From Guyanagaster necrorhizus (taxonomy: Eukaryota > Basidiomycota > Agaricomycetes > Agaricales > Physalacriaceae), in the NCBI RefSeq assembly GCF_019112545.1, contig NW_025064893.1, positions 186,001 through 250,000 of the forward strand: a stretch of 64,000 bases of DNA, in the 5' to 3' direction. The notes under the pieces were generated by a model. The model saw only the letters and a list, made by a program, of their open reading frames with translations. It did not search any database and had not been told where the DNA came from. Position numbers and translations under genes: made by a program. Every line of letters begins with the position of its first letter. The first letter of the stretch is position 1. Below are positions 37,289-48,164 of the stretch, piece by piece.

Positions 37289-37747
37289 TATTAAGCCCAA
37301 GTGACACATGATTGAAACACATGATAAATAGGTGCTGTATTGAGTTTGTACAGTCACATCTAAGTTCACTTTATGTGTTTATATGGTGTTATATTCTAAG
37401 GCCATTACAGGTTGGCTTGAGATAGAATGATAAGAGAATAAACTGTAGCTCAAAGCTGAGGATATACAGCAAGAGCTACACTACTTATATACCATTCAAG
37501 TCCTAGTTAAATATATTCCTACTAATTGTGAGTTTCTGTGTTATAGTGCTCTTTGTCCTTGAGCACCATTACTACCTACAAAAGAGTATTGTCCATCATT
37601 GAGCATTGTCATTGCATTGGAGAACAATGACAGACTTGGCCTAATATAGTGACTAAGCCTGTCTCATAGTCTTAAGTGCTGATCTAGATGCTGTGACTAA
37701 GTATATATAGGAGTTAATCAAGAAAGGAAAGAGGAAAAATCATAACA
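37289..37747 (-). repeat. Solo LTR of the chromovirus family, minus orientation
   Basis: 459 bp, top strand TATTAAGCCC...AAATCATAACA, flanked by a perfect duplication ATGCT at 37284-37288 and 37748-37752. Its wording matches the minus LTRs of copies 4 and 5. Only the LTR remains, as expected after LTR-LTR recombination. Confidence 0.9.
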
Positions 37748-38150
37748 ATGCTGAATGACTTGTCAATGAGCTCAAAGATAAGCAGAAGTGGATAATGATT
37801 CTTAATTGTCAAATTGTTCATCTTCTGATAGTCTTGTATGAGTTTTAACTTTCTGTCCTTCTTTTTGATAAAGAAAAAGGAGGATGCCATCAGTGATTTA
37901 GACACCTGAATTCTTCTGCTAGAGAGATTCTCATCTAGGAATTTGCTGAGCTTCTCTTACTCCATCCATCGAAGTGGATATCCTTCCAGTTTCTTGTAAT
38001 ACTCTCTTGAGATTTATTTTATGCATTATCCTGCAGTTGAGCATCTCTGTCATCCAGATGAGCATGATTAAGTCTGATAGCATCAGATACAACTCTTGTA
38101 GTTACCATATCATAATAAATTATACCATCTTGGGCACAATCATCAGTGGA

Positions 38151-38604
38151 AGACAGAGCAGCATTGGAGAAAAGGAAGAAGAATAAGTGCACTGCCATAC
38201 TTGTTCTTTTTGTTTTTTTTTTTTTCTTACCTCATCATCTATTCCTTGTTTCTTTGATTTAGAGCTTATTTCACAGCTTGTCAGGACTTCTGATATTGAA
38301 AGTGAGTTTTATTCTCCTTCCAAAAGCTTAGCTATAAGTATTATAATCAAGACTAAATTTCTAAATTCACTGCATGATATCTGCACCCCCTTGTGCTCAG
38401 TCTACAAGCACAAAAGTTTGTCCTATCACAACAAACATGACTCTCAGGCAAAATACAGTAACTAAATTCATTTCTCTTGAAAAACCACTGCTAGATAAAC
38501 ATAGACATTTACAAGTACATCATACATCTTCACCTTCACTCCATTCACTGAGGCAGGTAAACCAAAGAGTTAAGATCTTTGAGAGTATCTCCATCACTCA
38601 TTAC
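38151..38604. other. CpG-poor transition zone up to the gene-space boundary
   Basis: No further transposon domain recognised. It contains a T-rich run near 38209-38226. CpG sites reappear abruptly from about 38605. The predicted last 20 codons of the neighbouring amidoligase gene fall inside this zone. Confidence 0.5.
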
Positions 38605-39365
38605 CTCGGTATCAGATGCCGTTAAGGCGAAGGTAAATCGAACGATGAACTCGGCCCAACGGAGAGCCGAGCTACCGGAAATGGTCCCTTCGTGTTGACG
38701 AAATTCTATCGTATCATGTTTAATAAGCGACGTGAAGTTGACCTTTAATTGTCACGATAAGTCACCGGCAGAACCAAATACTAACCTCCCACACCTTGAA
38801 AAACTTCGAATCCTGATATCCATCATAACTACTGGCCTCACTCTCCTCACGGGAGACGAAGTTCAGCAACGCTGCTAAACCAGTCACATCGGTAACATTC
38901 TGGATGCGAGCGTAGATTTCAGAAAGGCTCAGATCCTTGAGAGCGTCGTTGAATCGATTGGATAGGATGTTGTCGTGGTCCTTGATGCGATGGACAGGAT
39001 GAAGTGAGTCCTGGGCAGCTGGAAACTCAATGAGATAAAAATCACTCGAATGGTACTTACTCTCAAAACGACACACGAGCATCGCTACACGTTTCAGTTG
39101 AAGTAACGTGAATCGATCTTCCCTAACCGCGTCCAACGTGCACATGAAGCCCAGTAGATCGATTCGCCTTCCAGTTGACACGAGAGGCCACTGCGGATAG
39201 GACGCACCTAATCTCATCCCTCCACTCATTCCCTTCCGTTTCATAGAAGATGGGTGACACTAGTCCGATGCCAAAGCGGGACTGGAAGGCGCTATCAGAG
39301 GCATCAGACTGGGAAGTTGCCTTCTGGATTGTGGCGTCAAACTCCAGTCCTACTGACAAGGGCAT
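38545..39365 (-). pseudogene. Amidoligase-type gene with one apparent frameshift
   Basis: Resembles the fungal putative amidoligase family (amidoligase_2, glutamine-synthetase-like COOH-NH2 ligases). Landmarks in order: GLEFD near the start, LVSPIF, STGLHVHVG, then FTLLQLKRVAMLV, SLHPVHRI and, near the C-terminus, TIEFRQHEGT. Exons fit as 39365-39061, 39018-38786 and 38742-38545 with GT-AG introns, but only if one base is dropped near 39125, where GGTTAG gives a stop after HVHVGRG. The start MPLSVGLEF is chosen because the family motif begins there. With that correction the protein is about 244 residues, short for the family, and its last 20 codons lie in CpG-poor DNA. The indel could be real or a sequencing error. 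The family's substrate is unknown. Confidence 0.72.
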
Positions 39366-39530
39366 GATGGAAAAGATAAGAGTGGGTGCCACCTGGTCCC
39401 ACGTATATAACGCTGAACATATTACCATTTTGGACCACGGGATTTGTCATGCTTACGTGGCGTTTATGCTACTTGCAGAAGCTCATCTCTTGAGCCTTCA
39501 CGTTCATTGTCCTCAACGGCATTTACTCGT
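39366..39530. promoter_or_regulatory. Shared divergent promoter, amidoligase / AIG2-like gene
   Basis: Only 165 bp separate the two predicted start codons, so any core promoter elements must be shared or adjacent. No unambiguous TATA box or known operator was recognised, although GTATATAAC occurs near 39404. Inferred from geometry alone. Confidence 0.4.
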
Positions 39531-40090
39531 ATGTCAACTATGGTAACCCAATCGAAGAAAGATAGATCTCAGGTCAGTCTGCGCATGCCATTGCCCAGTA
39601 AGTACTCATCTGAACATAGCCACGACCTTTGTTTCTATATGGAACTCTTTGTGCGATGCCACTGTTGGCTTGGGCTCTCACGGGCGACTCCAGGAAAACG
39701 AAAGAGGTTGAAACTCTCGTTCAAGCCGCTTATGTGAAGGGATATTCCAGATTTTCCCTGTATGGCAAAGACTACCCCGCCGTAATCAAACACGTCGACA
39801 CCTCCGTTGTCGACGGCCTACTCCTGTGGCCCCGAAATCACTCACAACGTACAAAGTTGGACGACTTTGAAGGAGAGATTTACAAGCTTACTCCAGTCGA
39901 AGCAAGGACTGTGAATGAACGCGGCGAAGATGACGAGGTGATCGATGCAGATATGTACCTCTGGGACGGCGACCATGATGCCATGTCGAAGGATGGCTGG
40001 GATCTACATACTTTCATTCAAGAACGCCTTGATGATTGGTTGGAACTGTTTGGTGGAATGGAACTCGTAGGGGACGATGACAAAGATTAG
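39531..40090 (+). CDS. AIG2-like gamma-glutamyl cyclotransferase family protein
   Basis: Predicted to act on gamma-glutamyl amide bonds, releasing 5-oxoproline and an amine, as members of the AIG2/BtrG/GGACT fold do; the actual substrate is unknown. The fold's signature is FLYGTL right after the start, followed by a Gly-Tyr-x-Arg block, DYPAVI, VDGLLLWP, KLDDFEGEIY and YLW, then a C-terminal DWLELFGGMEL. The catalytic Glu of the family corresponds to the Glu in DDFEGE. Two exons, 39531-39542 (ATGTCAACTATG) and 39620-40090, with a 77-nt GT-AG intron, give 160 residues, normal for the family. The short first exon is inferred; the second is secure. The gene is head to head with the amidoligase-type gene. 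Confidence 0.82.
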
Positions 40091-40186
40091 CCATCCCTGA
40101 TCCTGATCCACAGTTCTGCGAAGAAATCTCCTTGAAAAGTATACAGTATTTGTGTACTTCTACATCGATGCGCTTGAGCTACACTT

Positions 40187-40403
40187 TGTTGGAAATCCTA
40201 GGTGTTGTGCAGGGTAGACTCCAAGCTGGTAAGGCCAGATAGAATGAACTTGTTATTCTACAGCTCCTACAGAGCTTGTATTTATACTCTCCAGGCTTAT
40301 ATCTAGAATTTACTATAACTTTCTCTTTCTCTCAGGCTTACTCATCAATTCTTGGCATGATGCTAGATTGCTCTTTCTAGAACTTTCTGGAAAAATCCCA
40401 ACA
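40187..40403 (+). repeat. Solo LTR, copia-like, 217 bp, downstream of AIG2-like gene
   Basis: TGTTGGAAATCC...AAAATCCCAACA with a perfect target duplication CACTT at 40182-40186 and 40404-40408. CpG-poor against a CpG-normal flank. It is a separate family from the 202-bp LTR at 36276. Confidence 0.9.
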
Positions 40404-40408
40404 CACTT

Positions 40409-40850
40409 GATACATGTTCCTCTGTAGAAAAATCTAAGAGACCATCATTCAAAGGAATAAATGTGCCCTAAAGCAGAAGAACATGTGTGCTGAGTGCAAA
40501 TAGCAGTCAAAGCCATAGCAAAGGTGTGTAATCACAGTCTCCTGTCAGCATTTTCTTTAGAATTTTATTGAGAAGTAATTTAGCATTAGGTTGTTGTTTG
40601 GTTCAGGATGCAGGTTGCCAGTTACTGCCACCAAAAGTATCTGCTGCAACACTAGTACTGTCTAATGTTGTAATGCAATCAGGTGTTATTCTTCAGTTGA
40701 TGCTCAGCCTGTTTATTGCTTTATATCCTCTGAATCAGAACAATCCAATTTGGCATCTTCCATGTTTGACATTTCTTTGGTAGACAAGAGGTCAATCAGA
40801 AGTCCCCCCCCCTCCCTCTTAGGGCAGTTGTTGCAGAATCAATTGTGACA
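40409..40850. repeat. CpG-poor remnant, probably transposon-derived
   Basis: About 440 bp without CpG, ending sharply near 40850 where normal composition resumes. A C8 run lies near 40804. No reliable protein match on either strand. It sits just outside the CACTT duplication of the adjacent solo LTR, so it is not part of that insertion. Confidence 0.45.
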
Positions 40851-41242
40851 CCCTCGACTTTGCACGAACAAGGGAAGATATCATTGGTTCAATATGTGTC
40901 GAACTACATGATGCATTATTCTTGATGAGAAAACACTGAAAAAAGATAGCCTGAAGCACAGGAGGTAAGATAAAAGGTCAGAAAGAAGGTATCGACTTTG
41001 ATAAGGGCCGGGTATCTTATACACAACATGAACTGCCTATCTACTTACTAAATTTTACGTGCACATGTAAAATAACTTTGGATACGAACAGACGAATATC
41101 AAGAATGATGTATGAGCTAGATGCAACCAACGTCGATAATGGAGCAAACAAGAAATGAAACGGCGAAGAGCAAGAAGATTAAGCCCAACAAGGTGTGTGG
41201 TTACGATTCGTGAACCGAAAGAATTCCTAACTAGGTTTGGAA

Positions 41243-43485
41243 TCATTTCCGACCAAGGAAAGAACGTCGCTCACTACCAGTGGCATTTGACGAAGTCGGG
41301 AACAGCGCAGACTCGACTTCACAAACTGTTCCCTCGTGGGGCAGAGTACCGTTTTGAAAGTAAGCTTGAACGTACGCCTGTGTGCATGTGGAAGACGCGA
41401 CCGTGGATGTGTGCTATAGCAACGGAAGAAGTGACTGTACGAAATATGTTTTTGAACGACTACTCACCCCAGATGAGTTCTGAGTCAGGACTACGGAGCC
41501 AGGGAATGCGCTGGACGTCTTCTTCGCCCTGAAAAAGGATAAATAAAGTAATCCTGACATGTGGTACTGCCGACTTACATAGCGAGGGGAGTAACGGGAT
41601 CTGAACAAGAGATTGATATGAGTAGGAAAAGAGGGCCGGGGATAGATGGACATACCGGCCGTGTTTCCTATAAGAAGAATAGGATAACTAGTATTTCCTG
41701 TGATTGGACCTAACATGGGATACATCATAACAAACCCAAGTGATTTGTGCAGCCAACAGCAAATAGCGCACCCGTGAATCTGCCTTCGCGATGGAACTTC
41801 CATCCACTAAAGAATCACGATTAGCACCACACCCGTCAAAGGAGGAATCGACGCACGAGCAGCTGATCCTCTCTATGATGAGTATATCGGCAAACGTCGA
41901 TAAACCTTCGATACTATCCCAATATGCAAACAGATCTGCTACGGTATCCGTATTATTCACGGCATCACCGCAGGAAACAGCAATTTCCGCCTCCCATGAA
42001 TTATCATAAGCAGAAGATGGGTCGTAGGTTGTCGCCTGCATATCGTAAATTATGCTGCCATTCCCGTTGGCCAGACTAGCGAGACCTTCGGCAAGAACGG
42101 AGAAATAGGTGTAAGGCTCGTACAATGCGTTCTTGACTGCGGTTCTCAAGACGGTATAGTCGACGACACCGTAGAATGATGGGGATACGACCGGGACTGG
42201 CTCGGTGAGAAGGGACTCATAAATGGAGTTGAGGTTATCGGATATCTCGTCAGCAACAGGGGCGTAGAAGGCACATCTGTCGGGACCAGCAGCCGCGCAT
42301 CCGTCGAAGAATGATTGCATGTCCTTGTCAATATTGAGGATCTCATTTCGCCAGTCGCCTGAGAACAACAAGATGTCAGATATTGTATGTTTGTGGACGC
42401 AGCATTACTATCTTACCGCTGTAATAGCCATCCATATCTAAAACACCTATATCATATAAGTAGGAGAGCCTGAGGACATGAGAATTTGACGACACTCACC
42501 ATCAAGCACGATACGTTCAACTTTATCCTTCATAGTCCGTTAACTTAACGTTTCAGGGGAGAGGAAGATACGCACAGGAAACATGGCAGCAAAAGTGGCG
42601 CCAAGAACCGTCCCATAACTAGAGGGAAGTGATCAGCCATCGAACAGAGGCAAAAAAAAAACCCTCTGGCTTACGAGAACCCCCAATACTGCAGCTTCTC
42701 TTGACCCGCTGCCTCACTAATTCCCAACATATCTCGAGCGACATTGTCCGTAGTAATGTAATCCAAGATTCCATTATCTCTCTCCTTGGCCAATTCCGCG
42801 ACAACTTGTGCAGATGCCCATAGATGAGGAATTTGGTCTGAGGTCGCGTTGACAACATGGCTCCAATGATCGGTACTGGCAAGCCATTGCAAGTGCTCTT
42901 GTTCGGAGAGGAAGAACTCTGCTCGAGGCGTCGAATTGGCGACCCCTACGACAATCACGGTTTGACGTGTAGCACATGATAAAATGCAGTTCAACATACC
43001 ACGAGGATCGAAGCCGATAATGTCGTATTGCTTCCCGATAACAGAGGCGAGAGCCGAACCACTGAAAATCATTGTAGCGATACCACTACCGCCAGGGCCT
43101 CCCGGATTGATCAGTACGGTTCCTTTATAGTCAGTCTCGGATTGAGCGGAAAGCTTGATTACCGCAAGAGCAGCTTTGTCACTGTCCTCATTCGAGTAAT
43201 CGATGGGTACCTTCCGTCGCGCAGAAAAGCGTTAGTGAACACGCGGTAGTGGGAAGGGGGAAGGCTTACCTGGAAACGCGTGCACTGATAGTCGGAGTAG
43301 CAGTCGACCCATGATAAGTTGCTCGTTGGTTCAATCTATAACCGAGTCATAAGCGGCACCCAATGAGGAGAAGTCAAGCAAACAGTAGTCCAATCGAAGT
43401 CACTCTGAGCCAATACTTCTGGGAACAGGAACACTGAATACAAAACGCAGAACGTAAAAATGAGAGAAATCATTGAAGATGACAT
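41243..43485 (-). CDS. TAP-like alpha/beta hydrolase (secreted serine peptidase/esterase type)
   Basis: Serine hydrolase of the tripeptidyl-aminopeptidase-like family, probably secreted. The N-terminus (MISLIFTFCVLYSVFLF) looks like a signal peptide. Oxyanion-side motif NPGGPGGSG, nucleophile elbow GFSYG, catalytic Asp in NTADPVTPLA and His in NSSGH are all present, with the C-terminal TAP domain around PILLIGNTADPVTP. Thirteen exons join in frame: 43485-43384, 43335-43270, 43210-43000, 42945-42675, 42618-42576, 42527-42500, 42446-42417, 42358-41857, 41806-41772, 41709-41656, 41600-41579, 41528-41468 and 41413-41243. They total 531 residues, close to the family norm. Several exons are under 45 nt. 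Substrate unknown; no linked partner is evident. Confidence 0.88.
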
Positions 43486-45860
43486 TAAGCAAGAAAATAT
43501 TCGCGAACATTTATATGCGTCGACGACAGCAGGGCCAGTCGCATTGAAACATGAGTTTGATACAGATGCAGTGTCAACTCGAATTCTGCACTTCCGAGGC
43601 AGATGGAAATTATCCGAGCAACTGCGGATAGCGTCTGTAAAAGGACATCTAAGTCGCATGACGGCACGTCTATTGGTGCAGCTATGTATTGTGCGATCCT
43701 GTATCGTGAACTACTGATGGCATTCAAAGATCAAAGCAATATAATCACCACACGAAATCAAGCCGGGCTGTGTTCCTTGTTTGATCACAGTACAATACGG
43801 GTAAGTAGCGCCGTCTTCACCCATGTTGAGTTATGACACTGTTTCATGTTTAATACCAGGGTAATATAATGATACCTCCCAGGAAGACATGGACTGCGCA
43901 CCAGGAGATATGTCAAAATCGCTGGAACCTAGGAACAGCAGCGCAGCGTGAGAGAGGGTAATAAGAGAATGGTAGAAATGAATAAAACAAAGAAAATATG
44001 ATAGTTAAAATTGTCTTTCCTAAAGAATAGAATGGGCTTCAGACACACGGGTGTGAGCGACATGGTAATAAAGACCGACATAGGTCGGCAATTGCCAACA
44101 CAAGCAATGGATAAAAAACACTCATCGCTTGGATTGTAACCAATGTCTCCTGACCCATATTCGATGGTATCGTGATTCTTCGCTTTCTAATAACCTCAAT
44201 ATGCCAAAGAACCCCGAGATGTTGAAAACCATGCAGCACTTCTGTTCCTGGCATTGACGTCGCGCAATTTCAACAGACAAGTAGTTCAAGGTGAAAATGG
44301 GATTCTTGTGCCTTGTTTGCGTTTGTATGTTGAAGCGTCAGGAAACTGAAACCAGTCTTCTCTCGGTGACGTGCCACCTGGACCCCAAGTTCAGTTTTTA
44401 CTGCCGTATATTACAGACGTCTGCTCACGAGTATTGATATCACGCAGATCTCAAGTCCAGTCTGCCCCGACCGTGAAGCGAAAATTTATAGAGTTAGGTT
44501 CGATATCAGAACTACGGGCGCCTTTCAAACTGCGCGGAGTTCATCGGGAGTCCTTGCCGTATCCCAAACGGATCATCATTTATTTAATCTATACAGGTGC
44601 TACCCACTTCGCCACCAACTTCTGCCTCACGTTTCCCTCGGTCTTGAAAGCGAATGTGTGAAGCTGCCACCTTTTCATGTGAGTTAGAATTAAAGTGATC
44701 TGTCAGTGATCCATACTCGCATTATCTCCAGACCTTCGTCCATGCGAAGTTACACATCGATGCTGCTCCTCCAGCTTCATTTTGCGACTACATCCCCGTC
44801 TGTCCATTCACCAATGAGCACTATCCCATCACGTTCTTTGGGGAAAGGAGACGGCGTTCGCCTTTTTCGACAAATCAAAGTCTGAACAAGGGTACATCAA
44901 CTCCTCCGAAGATCTAGTGACAGAGATAGGCTCGTGATGATTCTGCACACCTTCCAATAGATTCATGTCATGTCCAGCACTGTTGGGATCCTGATGAACT
45001 ATGCCCTCCATAATCCTGGCGATGGTGCACTTCTCATTCACGATTTTTCCGTACGATGATAATAAGCAAAATAGGATTCTGTTCGTCACATCGACGGCAC
45101 ATTTTGGGCATGCTTGTCTTTGCGTGCTGTGATAAGGTCTAGGTGAAACCATCAGTTTTTTCCGCGTCTCTCTCAGAAATATTAGGCTTTGAGGAGTCTG
45201 GAGAGCCGCGGCCTGAAAATATCCATCATTAGATTTGGCATATGAAGCGCACGAATTGACATGTTGAAAGTAAGATGGTCACATAAATTCCAAATTGTCT
45301 CCTGAAGGAATCTTTGCTGGTCAAGTCATTAAAAGCATGAATATTATGTGTTCAGCCACAGAAGGGTTGTCGTTAGATTGAGAACAGTTTAAGGGAGTGG
45401 GGAAAACGAAGGAAAGATATGGAACACCATTTGTACATTGCACAACGGTCAATGGAAATAACAGACATGAAAGATGATTAGTGTACATATTCAAGGCAAC
45501 AAAGATAGTCTGCGGCTTCGTATTAGTACTGAACAGAATGTCATGTACTAAGCGTGCGGAACAGCACTCACCCTTCGGACTTCACAACGATATGCAGAAA
45601 CGAATAAACGACACTGATGCCTAAACTGTCTTACAGAACGAATCAACACCAAACGGAACCCGGCAACAGAAGAAATACAGTGAATATAAAAATTAGAATA
45701 AACGAATGTTAGCCCAGAATACTAATGATCCAAAGTGTGTAAGCGGCGGCATAGGTACGGGTGAAGCGACTTGAATGGTCTGGACTCTTCGCCACGGCAG
45801 GACGTGTTTTAAGAGACGTATTCCACCGCCGCCTCCATCCATCGCCTCGTAACCCGGTAA
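43486..45860. other. Intergenic region, no supported gene
   Basis: Normal CpG content. Several open stretches of 60-110 codons exist on both strands (for example 44371-44661 plus, 44829-45152 minus), but none shows a recognisable domain or a convincing multi-exon continuation. Confidence 0.5.
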
Positions 45861-45979
45861 CCCTCAATTTATATCTCCTCGAACGTAGGATCTTCCAATA
45901 ACGCCAGCTTCAATGCCTCTGGGTCCTTCACACGGATCACCGTACTACAGCGCTCAACGATGTTCCCCTCCCCCCTACC

Positions 45980-46600
45980 CTAGCTGTCATTGAATCGCAC
46001 GTACCTGGGAGCGTCTGGATCCTTCCGCTGGTTTCTCCACACTTTGTACACCAGGAGCGAAATATCCAACATAGCCGTCGCCACCTTGTCCCGAAGGGAA
46101 TCGTGCCAATTCTTGGGTGCGGCTCCTACCTTGAACTTGGCGACGTCCTTTTCGTGCTTACGCATGAAATGCTCGTCCATATATAACGTTCCATTCGCTC
46201 TAGACGTCGATAAGCAGACCAAGTTGAAAGGTAGAAACGTGAGACGTACGACACAAACTTCTCCCCACCGATCAAGAAGGCAGCCATCTCTGTAGGATGG
46301 AGGATCTGCTCTACTGGGGCATTCGCATGGAGTGAACGTTTCCTAGCAGTCGTTGTACAGGGTGTGCTCGTAATGGTCGCGCGCTTGAAGTACTCCGGGT
46401 ATTTGGCACGGACGTGGAGGTCGCGAGAATTTACTTGATGGTAGTATTAGACGCATCTTCACTGGTGGGTCCAGAAGGAAGAGGAAAATATTAAACACGA
46501 TCGACATAGACACGAGTTTGCGCGTGCGATTGGCGTAAAGGAGCCCCGATTAGAATAACCGGCGCTAGTCACATAGATGCGCAGAGTAGGGGTAAGATCA
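45980..46600 (-). CDS. Hypothetical protein, multi-exon, 5' end unresolved
   Basis: Two blocks join in frame across a GT-AG intron. The upstream block (about 46437-46248) ends in LHPTEMAAFLIGGEKFVS; the downstream block (from about 46203) reads ANGTLYMDEHFMRKHEKDV and runs to a stop at 45980. A further upstream block near 46600-46510 (NDLTPTLRIYVTSAGY) may be another exon. Codon use looks like the neighbouring genes and charged and hydrophobic residues are balanced. An alternative 3' end through about 45870 (KDPEALKLALLEDPTF) is possible. No family recognised and no confident start codon. Confidence 0.4.
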
Positions 46601-46619
46601 TTGATCTTGTTCTAGCAAC

Positions 46620-47980
46620 AGCTTAAGTTGGAGAGCAGGAGAAAGATGGAATGTAACAATATCAGATGGCAACCAAAAGCTGACCTTCTAATATGTGTCT
46701 GAATGGTAGAGGCTCTCTATCTTAGCTTCGTGTCAGAATGGTAATGATCTTGACAGCGGGAAACAGTTTGGGGACTACAGTTAGCGTTAAATGTTACGTA
46801 TGTACCTTGCGCCCAGACCAAGCAAGGCACGTGTTGGTTCGCAGGCGAAAGTGAACACGTTCTTTCTGGGTTTCGACACACTCGGAAGACGATCGTGTTC
46901 TCATGATTCGGCTGACAGGTAGATACTACAAGATAGGGACCGCACAAGTTCGTTAGACCGTGATATCGCGAGTCTGCCGGATGTCGGCACAGCCCTTTGC
47001 GCACGAGGATCAGCAACCCGGTCCATTAGCGTGCAGTTGACGATACAGCTTCGAACTGAGTTAATTGTGCAGAGGCCGGACATCGGTGCCATTGAGTCGG
47101 CAAATCCGTCCAGGTAGCGGTTTTCGTTGCTATCGAACAGTCCTGCACTGTATGTATTTCATGAAGGAATCCTCCGCAAATCTCAGCCTTGGTCGCGGCC
47201 TTGAGTAAGAAACATGAGGATAACAAGTCTTTCACTCTGTCCATGACGGAGCGCTCGGATAGATAGGGACAATGCGAAGGGAGAACACACGGTAGAAGGG
47301 GGGGGAAAAAACTCCGTGGATTTAAGGTGTTTCGGATAACGCTAATGACAAGCCGTCTCAGCTTGGTGTTTTTTTTTTTTTATTGGAAAAAGGTTTAATT
47401 TTGGGACTAGGCGTGGTGGTGGATCGGTACTGCAGAAATCGAATGCTAGTAAAGCGTCGATGGAAGGCAACTGATTAACTGGAGAATGGCCCAACTAGAA
47501 AGAAACCGGGAACAGAAGTCGTTGCGATAGAAGATGGAGCGATCCGGTATGGAGAAGCAAATGTCACGCCATCAATTCAACGACAATATCTCGTCAGTAA
47601 TATTCATCCGTTACGAAGCATTCCTTCAGCTAATCGTTTCATAGCTCATCATAAATCACAATATGATCTGTTGCGGATTTGCTCTCTTAGACAAGACCAA
47701 GGTGCCAACTGTCCGAGGCAAAGATACCACGTGTCCATCTAGTGCTCTCGAGCTTCAGGTCCTTCCAAGTCCAGGGCAGCTCCCCAATGCAACGATGTCC
47801 GCCGGCGACATAGGATATGCACGTTTCAAATCGAGAATATCATAAAGAACCAAAGCTGTACTGGAAAGTGGTGAAACATGCATTGCCTTCCTAAGTTGTG
47901 CCAAAAGGTGTTCGGTCTCGAGAATCAGTTTTCTAGTGGGAACTGATAATCATGTAATCTGTATGTAAATTGTACAGCAA
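46620..47980. other. Intergenic region, no supported gene
   Basis: Short open stretches only (for example 47026-47244 minus, 47663-47845 plus); none recognised. A T12-type run lies near 47370. The minus-strand stretch could be a 5' exon of the hypothetical gene to its left, but no splice path was convincing. Confidence 0.45.
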
Positions 47981-47988
47981 CAAATTAT

Positions 47989-48081
47989 TCGGATATGGTG
48001 TAACGGCTAACATTGCCGCCTCTCATGTTCATTGAATAGTTGAGATCGCGGCAGCTCGGGGTTCGATTCCCCGTATCCGAA
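47989..48081 (+). tRNA. tRNA-Glu(CTC): tRNA-Glu (CTC anticodon) with a 21-nt intron
   Basis: Acceptor arms TCGGATA (47989-47995) and TATCCGA (48074-48080) pair fully, with A as discriminator. The anticodon stem GCCGC/GCGGC (48015-48019, 48048-48052) encloses the loop CT-CTC-A, and an intron fills 48026-48046, directly after base 37, the usual nuclear tRNA intron position. The T arm contains GGTTCGATTCC. The D arm reads TGGTGTAACGGCTAACA, as in eukaryotic tRNA-Glu. Nuclear, intron removed by tRNA splicing endonuclease. Confidence 0.93.
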
Positions 48082-48164
48082 GATGGGTCTTTGTTGTTTC
48101 GTTTTTGCACTGCCTACGAAACCTCCACGGAGGGTACAATTTTATGCTGAAGCCTGGTTTTGAT

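Larger units (their letters stand above)
36100..38150 (-). pseudogene. Second gypsy RT/RNase H remnant with two solo LTR insertions
   Basis: Minus-strand translation, right to left: RT N-terminal block near 37905-37750 (FFFIKKKDRKLKLIQDYQKM, then IKNHYPL), the middle block near 37280-37180 (KYFIKLDI, KAVFQTN), the catalytic IYLDDII near 37085-37065, and RNase H at 36659-36450 (SKALSTTEQIYKIYDKKLLA). The frame is interrupted by solo LTRs at 36276 and 37289 and by stops. The wording differs from the chromovirus copies (HYPLLLIFELIDK), so it is probably a related but distinct gypsy family. Confidence 0.75.

Noticed and set aside
1..38600. Classical RIP (CpA to TpA, as in Neurospora)
   Set aside because: The differences seen between copies are mostly CpG to TpG/CpA, which fits methyl-CpG decay better; a dinucleotide count would settle it.
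39050..39135. An intron, instead of a frameshift, explaining the broken amidoligase frame
   Set aside because: No donor/acceptor pair of plausible length (over 40 nt) restores the frame without deleting the conserved HVHVG region.
44371..44661. Possible small plus-strand gene
   Set aside because: No domain, no exon continuation, and codon pattern unlike the neighbours.
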